Shown here one piece after another: positions 1 through 6,128 of a stretch of 8,761 bases of DNA (position 1 is the first letter of the stretch; the number at the start of each line of letters is the position of its first letter). Both the position numbers and the translations under genes were made by a program. The DNA is from an uncultured Eubacteriales bacterium (GTDB lineage Bacteria; Bacillota; Clostridia; Oscillospirales; CAG-272), in the NCBI GenBank assembly GCA_934481325.1, contig CAKSPL010000039.1, forward strand, positions 1-8,761. The letters are read 5' to 3'. The notes under the pieces were generated by a model. The model saw nothing but the letters and a program-made list of their open reading frames with translations. It made no database searches and was not told the DNA's origin.

Positions 1-51
1 TGGAAGTTTTGCAAATTTCCGAAGAAACCTCCCTGTCAAAGACCCATATTT

Positions 52-83
52 CCGTTTTCGGTCTGCACGAATTATGCGAGCCC
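52..83 (-). repeat. 32-nt repeat, copy 1, directly after the acyl-CoA ligase stop
   Basis: Same repeat as at 7702-7733, same orientation, one mismatch. It begins 3 nt after the ligase TGA at 89-87. Similarity fades just past the repeat: the terminator hairpin next to the other copy has no equivalent here. The remaining sequence, 1-51, shows only a weak dyad at 2-20 and no gene. Confidence 0.85.
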
Positions 84-86
84 AAC

Positions 87-1775
87 TCATTCTTCGAGGG
101 TAGAAAACTCCTCCGCCAATTCCGCGCGGAGAACCTTGCCCGAGGCATTCCGCGCAAACGGCTCCTCCCGCAGGGCATACATTGAAATCCGCTCAAAGGG
201 GAGCAATTCCGAGTTGATGCTGTCCACCCACTCCGAGATGGCGGTGTCAAGATTTTCCATCCAGTCCAGCTCGCCGAACATATTCTTGGCATAGGTGAAA
301 TCGGGGCAGATGAACGCCGCCGCCACGTTGTCCTTTTTCTCCTCGTCATACACGCCCAGCACCACCGCCTCGCGGATAAAGGGATTCTGACAAAGCAGGG
401 CTTCCAGTTCCTCGGGGCAGATGCGCTTGCCGCCGGCGGTTTCGATTGCGTTCTGCTTTCTGCCGATGACGTGAAGGAACCCGTCCGCATCGATACGCCC
501 GATGTCGCCGGTGTAAAACCACCCGTCGCGCCGCAAGCCGGACTCCCGCACGGCTCCGCCGAGGTACCCCAGCATCACGTTTTCGCCCTTGTAGCGAATC
601 TCGCCGCTACCGTCCGGCTGGGCGTTGTAAATATCCAGCACGCCGCCGAAAAGTGCCTTTCCTGCCGCGCCGTCCTTGTAGCTGTCATCACAGTTCAGTG
701 CCGCAAGCCCCGCGCATTCGGTCAGCCCGTAGCCCTGAACGGCAAAAATGCCGAGCTGGCGCAATCCCTTTTGCATTGCCGCGGACGCCTGCCCGCCAAG
801 CAGGAAAATGCGATTCAGCCGCCCGCCGAACATTGCGCGCTCGCGGGCAAGCAATTTTTCTTTCAGTGCCTGTCTTGCGGCAAGCGGACGCACGGGATCG
901 GAAACGGCAATCAGACGGCGCACGGCGGTTTCCGCACCGCGGCGGGCAATATTCTCCCAGCATTTGCGGTAGAGTGCCTCAGCAAGGAACGGGAGCAGCA
1001 CCATTGCCGTGGGGCGCACCTCCCGCAGATTTTTCCCGAGGGAATACAGTCCCTCGCCAAAGGCAACCGCCGCGCCGTAGCACAGCGGAACCAGCAATCC
1101 CGGCACGCACCCGAAGGCGTGCGAGAGCGGCAAAACCGACAAAAAGGTATCGGACGGTGTGAGATTTGCCATATATCCCACCCCGGAAACCGTGCGGCAG
1201 AGGTTGGCGTGGGAAAGCAGAACGCCCTTGGGCTTGCCCGTGGTTCCCGAGGTGAAAAAGACCACGGTGGGCGCGTTGCGGTCAATTTCCTTTTCAAACA
1301 CGGAAGCCTCCCCCGCGCGGAGCAATTCCCTGCCCATTTCCACGAGGGACGCAAGCTCATCCGTGCAAACGGCAGTCACGCCCGAAAGCCCGGCAATGCG
1401 GGTTGCCTTGTCCGGCGCGTAAATCACCGCCGTGGCACCTGCCTCCTCTGCGATTTCGGCAACCGCGGGGGCGGGCAACGCCGCGTCCACGGGAACGGGA
1501 ACCCCCGCGCCGCAAACCAGCGCGAAAAACGAAAGCACGAAGGCATAGCTGTTTTCCGCCACCAACAGCACCCTTGCCCCGGCGGGAATCCGACGGGAAA
1601 GAGCCGTACCGAGGGCTTCCGCCTCTGCCGCAAGGCGTGCATAGGAAATATCCCGATAATTGCCGTCCCGTTTTTCGCGGATGGCGGTAGCGGTGCCCTG
1701 TCTCAGGGCGGAATCCTCCAACATCACGCGCAGATTTTCAATCGTGCGCAAATTTTTTTGCATCGTGATTGCCAT
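87..1775 (-). CDS. AMP-dependent acyl-CoA synthetase/ligase (long-chain fatty-acid ligase-like)
   Basis: This 562-residue ANL-superfamily enzyme should adenylate a carboxylic acid, probably a fatty acid, with ATP and transfer the acyl group to CoA (or another thiol) in the cytoplasm. The motifs appear in the expected order: P-loop TSGTTGKPKG (175-184), YGLTE (349-353), TGD (422-424), the hinge region GRKQNAIETAGGKRI (438-452) and the C-terminal NASGKVLR with the catalytic Lys547. Length and the GRK-PEELE hinge fit Firmicute FadD15-type ligases. I chose the ATG at 1775 because GGAGGAG lies 4 nt upstream; the reading frame stays open to 1883, but that extension is Arg/Lys-rich and is translated repeat DNA. 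No convincing promoter is visible in the 285-nt gap from purB. No acyl carrier, thioesterase or beta-oxidation gene is nearby, so the substrate cannot be told. The family is certain, the substrate is not. Confidence 0.93.
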   Translation of the reverse strand: MAITMQKNLRTIENLRVMLEDSALRQGTATAIREKRDGNYRDISYARLAAEAEALGTALSRRIPAGARVLLVAENSYAFVLSFFALVCGAGVPVPVDAALPAPAVAEIAEEAGATAVIYAPDKATRIAGLSGVTAVCTDELASLVEMGRELLRAGEASVFEKEIDRNAPTVVFFTSGTTGKPKGVLLSHANLCRTVSGVGYMANLTPSDTFLSVLPLSHAFGCVPGLLVPLCYGAAVAFGEGLYSLGKNLREVRPTAMVLLPFLAEALYRKCWENIARRGAETAVRRLIAVSDPVRPLAARQALKEKLLARERAMFGGRLNRIFLLGGQASAAMQKGLRQLGIFAVQGYGLTECAGLAALNCDDSYKDGAAGKALFGGVLDIYNAQPDGSGEIRYKGENVMLGYLGGAVRESGLRRDGWFYTGDIGRIDADGFLHVIGRKQNAIETAGGKRICPEELEALLCQNPFIREAVVLGVYDEEKKDNVAAAFICPDFTYAKNMFGELDWMENLDTAISEWVDSINSELLPFERISMYALREEPFARNASGKVLRAELAEEFSTLEE

Positions 1776-1823
1776 AATTCTCCTCCGTTTCGTGTTTTGT
1801 TTTTTGCTTGTTCGTGGTGGGCT

Positions 1824-1886
1824 GACGCGCCAAAGGAAACTTTTTGAAAAAAGTTTCCTTTGGAATCCTTTCAAAACTTTCACACG
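1824..1886 (+). repeat. Dispersed hairpin repeat, copy A
   Basis: Starts with GACGCGC (1824-1830). Then comes a perfect palindrome with 16-bp arms (CCAAAGGAAACTTTTT at 1830-1845, complement at 1848-1863) and a 2-nt centre, then the tail AATCCTTTCAAAACTTTCA. Box, hairpin and tail match copies B and C in order. The copy lies in the region upstream of the acyl-CoA ligase, 49 nt before its ATG. Confidence 0.75.
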
Positions 1887-1960
1887 GCGGATGCCACACT
1901 TTGGGCGTGTGAACCCAAGGCAACGCGTGAGCCGTGTAGCCGCCGTCGAAGACGGAGTCC
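1887..1960. other. Non-coding core between repeat copies A and B, with alternative pairings
   Basis: No gene is seen here. TTCACACG (1879-1886, at the end of copy A) pairs perfectly with CGTGTGAA (1906-1913). ACACGGC (1882-1888) also pairs with GCCGTGT (1931-1937), and TTGGG (1901-1905) with CCCAA (1914-1918). CCGTC-GAA-GACGG forms a small hairpin at 1943-1955. If read from the minus strand this would lie in the leader of the acyl-CoA ligase. Confidence 0.3.
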
Positions 1961-2057
1961 GCAGGTGCCCGGGGTTAGCCTTCCTTTTGTTTGAAAGGTT
2001 TTGGAGGGGTCAAGGGGGTGCCTTGCAGGGAAGGCACCTCCTTGCGCGTCCCCTTTC
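1961..2057 (-). repeat. Dispersed hairpin repeat, copy B, possible purB terminator
   Basis: In minus orientation: GACGCGC (2050-2044), a 14-bp stem with one G-T wobble (2044-2031 with 2024-2011; CAAGGAGGTGCCTT), 6-nt loop, then the tail ACCCCTCCAAAACCTTTCAA and, 10 nt after AAAAGG, CCGGGCACCTGC. The hairpin begins 16 nt after the purB stop and could slow polymerase, but the following bases are C-rich rather than T-rich. Confidence 0.8.
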
Positions 2058-2060
2058 GTG

Positions 2061-3488
2061 TCAGACCTCCAGTTTCATTCCTTCCACGCTGGGGTATTTT
2101 GCCAGCAACGGGTCCACTTCGTCCCGGATGAACCGCTCTACCTGCGAGGGGCATCGCCCGATATAGGCGGCAGGGTCGGTGTGCGCGTTCAGCTCCTCGG
2201 CACTCAGCCCGAACCGAGGGTCGGCGGCAATGCGGGAGAGCAGGTCGTTGTCAAGCCCCTCCTCCTTCACGCGTTTGCCCGCCTCCATTGAAAGCGTGCG
2301 AATTACCTCGTGCAATTCCTGCCGGTCCCCTCCGCGCTTCACCGCGTCCATCAGAATATTTTCGGTTGCCATAAAAGGCAGCTCCTGCCGGATGCGCGCC
2401 TCAATCACTTTGGGGTAAACCACCAGTCCGTCGGTAACGTTGATATAAATATTCAGAATCGCATCCACCGCAAGGAACCCCTCCGCAATCGAAATGCGGC
2501 GGTTGGCACTGTCGTCCAGCGTGCGTTCCATCCACTGCGTGGCGGCGGTAACGGCGGTGTTGGTCACATCCGAAATCACGTAGCGGCACAACGCCCCCAT
2601 CCGCTCGCAACGCATCGGATTGCGCTTGTAGGGCATGGCGGAGGAGCCGATCTGATTCTTTTCAAACGGTTCCTCCATCTCCTTGAAGGATTGCAGAAGC
2701 CGCAGGTCGTTGGAAAACTTGTACGCGCTTTGCGCAATGCCCGAAAGCACCGCCATCACGCGGGAATCGTATTTTCTGGTGTAGGTCTGCCCGCTGACCG
2801 GAACCGTGCGCGAAAAGCCGAATTTCTCCGCAATGTACGCCTCGATTCCGTCAATTTTCGTCTCATCCCCGCCAAGCAGCTCCATAAAGCTCGCCTGGGT
2901 GCCGGTTGTCCCCTTGGAGCCGAGCAGAGCAAGGGAGGAAAGGACGTATTGCAGGTCGCCGAGATCCAGCACAAGGTCGTAGAGCCAGAGTGTGGCGCGC
3001 TTGCCCACCGTTACCATCTGCGCGGGCTGCAGGTGCGTGTAGCCGAGAGCCGGCATTGCCTTGTAGCGCAGGGCAAAATCCCGCAGGTTTTTCATCACAC
3101 GGCACAGTTTTCCCCGCACCAACGTAAGTGCGTCACGCAGGATAATCATATCGGTATTATCCCCCACGTAGCAGGAGGTGGCTCCGAGATGAATAATCGG
3201 GCGCGCCTTGGGGCATTGCTCCCCCCAGGCGTGAATGTGCGCCATCACGTCGTGCCGGAGCTTTTTCTCGTACGCGGCGGCTTTTTCATAGTCCACGTCG
3301 GTGGCGTGGGCGCGCATTTCGTCCAACTGCTCGTCCGTGATGTTCAGCCCCGCCTTCTGCTCCGCCTCGGCAAGCGCAATCCAGAGCGCGCGCCAGGTGG
3401 TAAACTTTTTATCGGCGGAAAAGAGATACTGCATCTCCCCCGAGGCATAACGGGTGGAAAACGGCGAAATATATGCGTTATTCGGCAT
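2061..3488 (-). CDS. purB: Adenylosuccinate lyase PurB
   Basis: Adenylosuccinate lyase acts twice in purine synthesis: it splits fumarate from SAICAR to give AICAR, and from adenylosuccinate to give AMP. It is a cytoplasmic homotetramer of the fumarase/aspartase superfamily. In the 475-residue product the superfamily signature GSSAMPYKRNPM lies at 281-292, with the flexible-loop serines Ser282/Ser283. The conserved HLGATS is at 100-105 and the TH pair with the probable catalytic histidine is at 151-152 (LGYTHLQPAQ). Length is usual for the longer form of the enzyme. The ATG at 3488 is preceded by AAAGGA about 8 nt upstream. The gene starts 12 nt after the comM stop, so the two are probably co-transcribed from the comM promoter. 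A GC-rich hairpin of a dispersed repeat begins 16 nt past its stop. No other pur gene is present here. No missing residue was noticed. Confidence 0.97.
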   Translation of the reverse strand: MPNNAYISPFSTRYASGEMQYLFSADKKFTTWRALWIALAEAEQKAGLNITDEQLDEMRAHATDVDYEKAAAYEKKLRHDVMAHIHAWGEQCPKARPIIHLGATSCYVGDNTDMIILRDALTLVRGKLCRVMKNLRDFALRYKAMPALGYTHLQPAQMVTVGKRATLWLYDLVLDLGDLQYVLSSLALLGSKGTTGTQASFMELLGGDETKIDGIEAYIAEKFGFSRTVPVSGQTYTRKYDSRVMAVLSGIAQSAYKFSNDLRLLQSFKEMEEPFEKNQIGSSAMPYKRNPMRCERMGALCRYVISDVTNTAVTAATQWMERTLDDSANRRISIAEGFLAVDAILNIYINVTDGLVVYPKVIEARIRQELPFMATENILMDAVKRGGDRQELHEVIRTLSMEAGKRVKEEGLDNDLLSRIAADPRFGLSAEELNAHTDPAAYIGRCPSQVERFIRDEVDPLLAKYPSVEGMKLEV

Positions 3489-3500
3489 AGCGGTTCCTTT

Positions 3501-5054
3501 CTAACTCCAATATTTGCGGTCAAGACTGCGCAGCTGAATCGCCTCGGCAATGTGCGGGGCGCGGATCAGTTCGCTTTCCTCCAGGTCGGCAATCGTGCGC
3601 GCCACGCGCATAATGCGGTCATATCCGCGCGCGGAAAGCCCCATACGGTCATACGCGGAGCGCAACATCGCGCCCGCCGCATCGTCGGTGATGCAGTATT
3701 TCCGGATGTCCGCCGCGTCCATTGCCGCATTGCAGGTCGCCTGACCGCCCATTCGGGCGTTGCCGCCCATTCGGGCGGCGGCAAAATTCCTTGCGCGCAT
3801 CACACGCGCGCGGACGGTGGCGGAGGCTTCCCCCGTTTCCCCCGTTGCGGCAAGCTCGTCAAACGAGACGGAGGGCAATTCCACTTCAATGTCAATGCGG
3901 TCCAGGAGCGGCCCGCTGATGCGGGAAACGTACCGCTTTACCTCCTGCGGGGAGCAGGTGCAGGGGTGCGTGGGATGCCCGTAATACCCGCAACGGCAGG
4001 GGTTCATCGCGCCCACCAGCATAAACGAACACGGAAAAGTGACCCTGCCGCCGGCGCGGGTGATGGTCACACGGCGATCCTCCAGGGGCTGGCGGAGCGT
4101 ATCGGTCACGGTTTTGGGAAACTCGGGCAATTCGTCCAAAAACAGCACCCCGTTGTGGGCAAGTGACACCTCGCCGGGGGTGGGATTGGTTCCGCCGCCC
4201 ACCAGGCTGACCGCAGACATTGTGTGATGCGGAGAGCGGAAGGGGCGAGCCGAAAGCAGGGAGGTTCCCGCCGGGAGCGTGCCTGCCACGGAATGGATTT
4301 TGGTGGTTTCCACCGCCTCCTCGAACGAGAGCGGCGGGAGGATGGAGGGCAGGCGTTTGGCAAGCATTGATTTGCCCGTGCCGGGCGGGCCGATCAGCAG
4401 GATATTGTGTCCGCCCGCGGCGGCAATTTCCATTGCGCGTTTTGCCTGCCATTGCCCGCGCACATCGGCAAAATCAAGGGAATCACCGGGTGCCGCCGGG
4501 GAAAAGGCGTCCCCTCCCGCCGCAACCGGCGGGATGCACCCGGTGCCGTTGAGGTGCGCCACCAGCGATTTCATATCGGTCAGCGGATAGACCGTCATCC
4601 CTTTGACCGCCGCCGCTTCCGCGGCGTTCTCGGCGGGGACGAAAATCTCGGTCAGCCCCGCATCCCTTGCGGCAACGCACATACAAAGCGCACCCCGCAC
4701 CGGGCGCACGGAGCCGGAAAGCGACAATTCCCCAATCAGGCACACCCGGGAAAGGTCTGCCTCGCGGCGGATGGCACCCACGGTTTGCAGGATTCCCGCC
4801 AGGATTGCCACGTCAAACCCGGAGCCTTCCTTTTTGCGGTCGGCAGGGGCAAGGTTTACGGTAAACGCAAGCGGCGGAAAGCGAAAGCCGCTGTTGGCGG
4901 AGGCAGTGCGCACGCGCTCCTTAGCCTCGCGCACGGCAAGGTCGGGCAGACCCACGATTTCAAAGCCGGGAGTGCGCTCGCGCGCGTCACATTCCACCTG
5001 CACCAAAAATCCGTCAATCCCGGCAATGCCGGCACTGAGTACCGTTGACAACAA
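3501..5054 (-). CDS. comM: YifB/ComM-family Mg-chelatase-like AAA+ ATPase, TTG start
   Basis: ComM is a hexameric AAA+ helicase that promotes branch migration during integration of transforming DNA in studied Gram-negative species; its role in clostridia is less clear. The 517-residue product has an N-terminal Lon/S5-like ChlI domain (about 1-150, with FEIVGLPDLAVREAKERVR at 31-49), an AAA+ module with Walker A GPPGTGKS (222-229) and Walker B VLFLDELPE (303-311), the Cys-rich segment NPCRCGYYGHPTHPCTCSP (351-369), and the C-terminal Mg-chelatase domain (about 400-512). The start is the TTG at 5054: it gives the family's canonical (M)LSTVLSA N-terminus and has AAAAGGGGGG 8 nt upstream. An in-frame ATG at 5207 would lie upstream of the promoter. 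A second TTG follows directly. An 18-bp in-frame tandem duplication gives ARMGGN-ARMGGQ at 427-438. purB follows after 12 nt. Confidence 0.94.
   Translation of the reverse strand: MLSTVLSAGIAGIDGFLVQVECDARERTPGFEIVGLPDLAVREAKERVRTASANSGFRFPPLAFTVNLAPADRKKEGSGFDVAILAGILQTVGAIRREADLSRVCLIGELSLSGSVRPVRGALCMCVAARDAGLTEIFVPAENAAEAAAVKGMTVYPLTDMKSLVAHLNGTGCIPPVAAGGDAFSPAAPGDSLDFADVRGQWQAKRAMEIAAAGGHNILLIGPPGTGKSMLAKRLPSILPPLSFEEAVETTKIHSVAGTLPAGTSLLSARPFRSPHHTMSAVSLVGGGTNPTPGEVSLAHNGVLFLDELPEFPKTVTDTLRQPLEDRRVTITRAGGRVTFPCSFMLVGAMNPCRCGYYGHPTHPCTCSPQEVKRYVSRISGPLLDRIDIEVELPSVSFDELAATGETGEASATVRARVMRARNFAAARMGGNARMGGQATCNAAMDAADIRKYCITDDAAGAMLRSAYDRMGLSARGYDRIMRVARTIADLEESELIRAPHIAEAIQLRSLDRKYWS
3745..3777. 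repeat. 18-bp tandem duplication inside comM
   Basis: CCGCCCATTCGGGCG occurs at 3745-3759 and again at 3763-3777, with an 18-bp period. It is in frame and adds an extra ARMGGN-like unit near the start of the C-terminal domain. Each unit is itself a small dyad (CGCCC/GGGCG). Confidence 0.8.
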
Positions 5055-5072
5055 CGCACCCGCCCCCCTTTT

Positions 5073-5132
5073 GCAAAACCCCGCCGCGGCAGTGCCGCGG
5101 CGTTTTGCCCATACCGCGGCGCGGTGTGGGCA
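5073..5132 (-). promoter_or_regulatory. Two adjacent GC-rich stem-loops in the comM leader
   Basis: Promoter-proximal dyad: 5106-5118 with 5120-5132 (TGCCCATACCGCG and its near-perfect complement; one non-Watson-Crick position). Second stem: GCAAAAC (5073-5079) with GTTTTGC (5102-5108), plus GCCGCGGCA (5083-5091) with TGCCGCGGC (5093-5101), leaving a 3-nt bulge. The two share TGC at 5106-5108. The second ends just before the ribosome site. This could be a leader control element; no known class was recognised. Confidence 0.5.
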
Positions 5133-5142
5133 TTCCGGATTC

Positions 5143-5171
5143 AGTATAGCACATTCCGGGTCTTTTTTCAA
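5143..5171 (-). promoter_or_regulatory. Extended -10 sigma-A-type promoter for comM-purB
   Basis: On the minus strand: -35 TTGAAA (5171-5166), an exact 17-nt spacer, and -10 TATACT (5148-5143) preceded by TGTGC, which supplies the extended -10 TG. Transcription would start near 5136, giving a leader of about 82 nt before the TTG start. This is the best promoter match in the window, and it rules out the upstream ATG at 5207 as the comM start. Confidence 0.75.
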
Positions 5172-5225
5172 GCGGAGTTTGGCGAGCGCGTTAGGAAAAT
5201 TTTGCACACGCGAGGACGCAGGGAC

Positions 5226-5324
5226 GCGAGGGGATGCGCAAGGGGGTGCCTTTTTGGAAAGGCACCCCCTTGACTCCCTTCAAAGCTTTTCAAACAAAAA
5301 GGTCTTTTGCCGCCGGGCACCTGC
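5226..5324 (+). repeat. Dispersed hairpin repeat, copy C
   Basis: Same architecture as copy B in the opposite orientation: GATGCGC (5233-5239), a perfect 15-bp stem (CAAGGGGGTGCCTTT at 5239-5253 with 5258-5272), loop TTGG, tail ACTCCCTTCAAAGCTTTTCA and, again 10 nt after AAAAAGG, CCGGGCACCTGC. It fills most of the space between the ThuA stop and the comM promoter. No T-run follows the hairpin on the minus strand, so it is a poor intrinsic terminator for the ThuA gene. Confidence 0.8.
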
Positions 5325-5338
5325 AGCGCGGGTGCCGG
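5313..5338 (-). other. GC-rich stem-loop just after the ThuA stop
   Basis: CCGGGCACC (5313-5321) pairs with GGTGCCGG (5331-5338), leaving one bulged G and a 9-nt loop. It starts 5 nt after the ThuA stop and overlaps the distal box of repeat copy C. It may protect or end the MBL-ThuA transcript, but no T-run follows closely. Confidence 0.35.
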
Positions 5339-5343
5339 CTGTT

Positions 5344-6084
5344 TTATTGTTTTACGATGACGTACGGTTCGCTGTCCGTGATGTTGCGCACGTGCGGGCA
5401 GGTGATGGTTTCGCGATAGTCCGGCGCGACAAAGCGCACCGCGTTGCGGATAATGGTCTGCACGTTGGCATCGTAAAAAGTGGGGAAGGACTCGTGCCCG
5501 GGCTGGAAGTAGAAAATCTTGCCGTTTCCGCGCTCCCAAAGGCACCCGGAGCGGAACACCTCGCCGCCCGAATAATTGCCGATCAGCAACAGCTTATCCG
5601 GCGTGGGGATGACAAACGGCTCACCGTAGGTCTCCTCGTGTTCCAGATAAAAGCAACGGTCAATGCCCCGCGTGATGGGGTGCGAGGGTTCAATCACCCA
5701 CAGCCACTCCGAATCCCCGCTCTCCCGCCAGGTGAGGTTGCAGGAGGTGCCCAGCAGGTAACGGAAGGGCTTGGAAAGGTGCGCGGAATGCAGGAAAATC
5801 ATCCCCATTCCGTCCAATACCGCGTTCCGTACGAGCTTTGCAATCTCGTCCGGCACCTGACCGTGCGCTATATGCCCCCACCAGATCAGCACGTCCGTTT
5901 CGTCCAACAGCTCTTTGGTGATGCCGCAGTTTTCGTCGTCCAGGACGGCGGTTTTGACGGTGATGTCCTCCTCCTTGCCGAGAAAATCGGCAATGCAACG
6001 GTGAATCCCCTCGGGGTAAATTGCCTTTACCCGGTCGGAGTTTTTTTCGTGGCGGAATTCGTTCCAAACCAATACTCTGATCAT
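5344..6084 (-). CDS. ThuA-family protein (trehalose-utilisation-like, glutamine-amidotransferase-like fold)
   Basis: The product (246 residues, no signal peptide or membrane segment) belongs to the ThuA family, which has a class-I glutamine-amidotransferase-like fold and is linked in rhizobia to catabolism of oxidised trehalose and related disaccharides. No specific reaction can be assigned here. Family landmarks are WNEFRHEK (7-14), IYPEGIH (22-28), VLIWWGHIAHG (65-75), GMIFLHSAHLSKPF (94-107), HPITRGI (135-141) and the C-terminal GGEVFRSGCLWERGNGKIFY (173-192) followed by PGHESFPTF (195-203). Most of the protein matches the short stand-alone ThuA type known from Firmicutes. I chose the ATG at 6084 because AGGAG lies 7 nt upstream and the protein starts directly with the first beta-strand; an in-frame ATG at 6156 would overlap the upstream gene. 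It lies 44 nt after the MBL gene with no promoter or terminator seen between them, so the two are likely co-transcribed. Confidence 0.88.
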   Translation of the reverse strand: MIRVLVWNEFRHEKNSDRVKAIYPEGIHRCIADFLGKEEDITVKTAVLDDENCGITKELLDETDVLIWWGHIAHGQVPDEIAKLVRNAVLDGMGMIFLHSAHLSKPFRYLLGTSCNLTWRESGDSEWLWVIEPSHPITRGIDRCFYLEHEETYGEPFVIPTPDKLLLIGNYSGGEVFRSGCLWERGNGKIFYFQPGHESFPTFYDANVQTIIRNAVRFVAPDYRETITCPHVRNITDSEPYVIVKQ

Positions 6085-6128
6085 CTTTTTTCTCCTTTTT
6101 ACAACTTTTTCCGTGATATCCGGCGAAA

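Noticed and set aside
471..1847. A 458-codon plus-strand frame opposite the acyl-CoA ligase
   Set aside because: It is antisense to all core ligase motifs, with Arg/His/Gln-rich composition, and it ends inside repeat copy A.
1776..1883. N-terminal extension of the acyl-CoA ligase to an upstream ATG
   Set aside because: The extra 36 residues are basic and translate the palindrome of copy A; an ideal GGAGGAG site precedes the ATG at 1775.
2310..4166. A 618-codon open frame on the plus strand across purB and comM
   Set aside because: It is fully antisense to two genes with clear family motifs, is rich in His, Arg and Gly, and has no recognisable domain or ribosome site. Long antisense frames are expected in GC-rich DNA.
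5055..5207. N-terminal extension of comM to an ATG at 5207
   Set aside because: It would lie upstream of the promoter and translate both leader hairpins. The family N-terminus (M)LSTVLSA begins exactly at the TTG at 5054.
5239..5272. Copy C hairpin as intrinsic terminator of the MBL-ThuA unit
   Set aside because: The stem is strong, but the bases after it on the minus strand (GCGCATCCCC) contain no T-run. It is better explained as part of the dispersed repeat.
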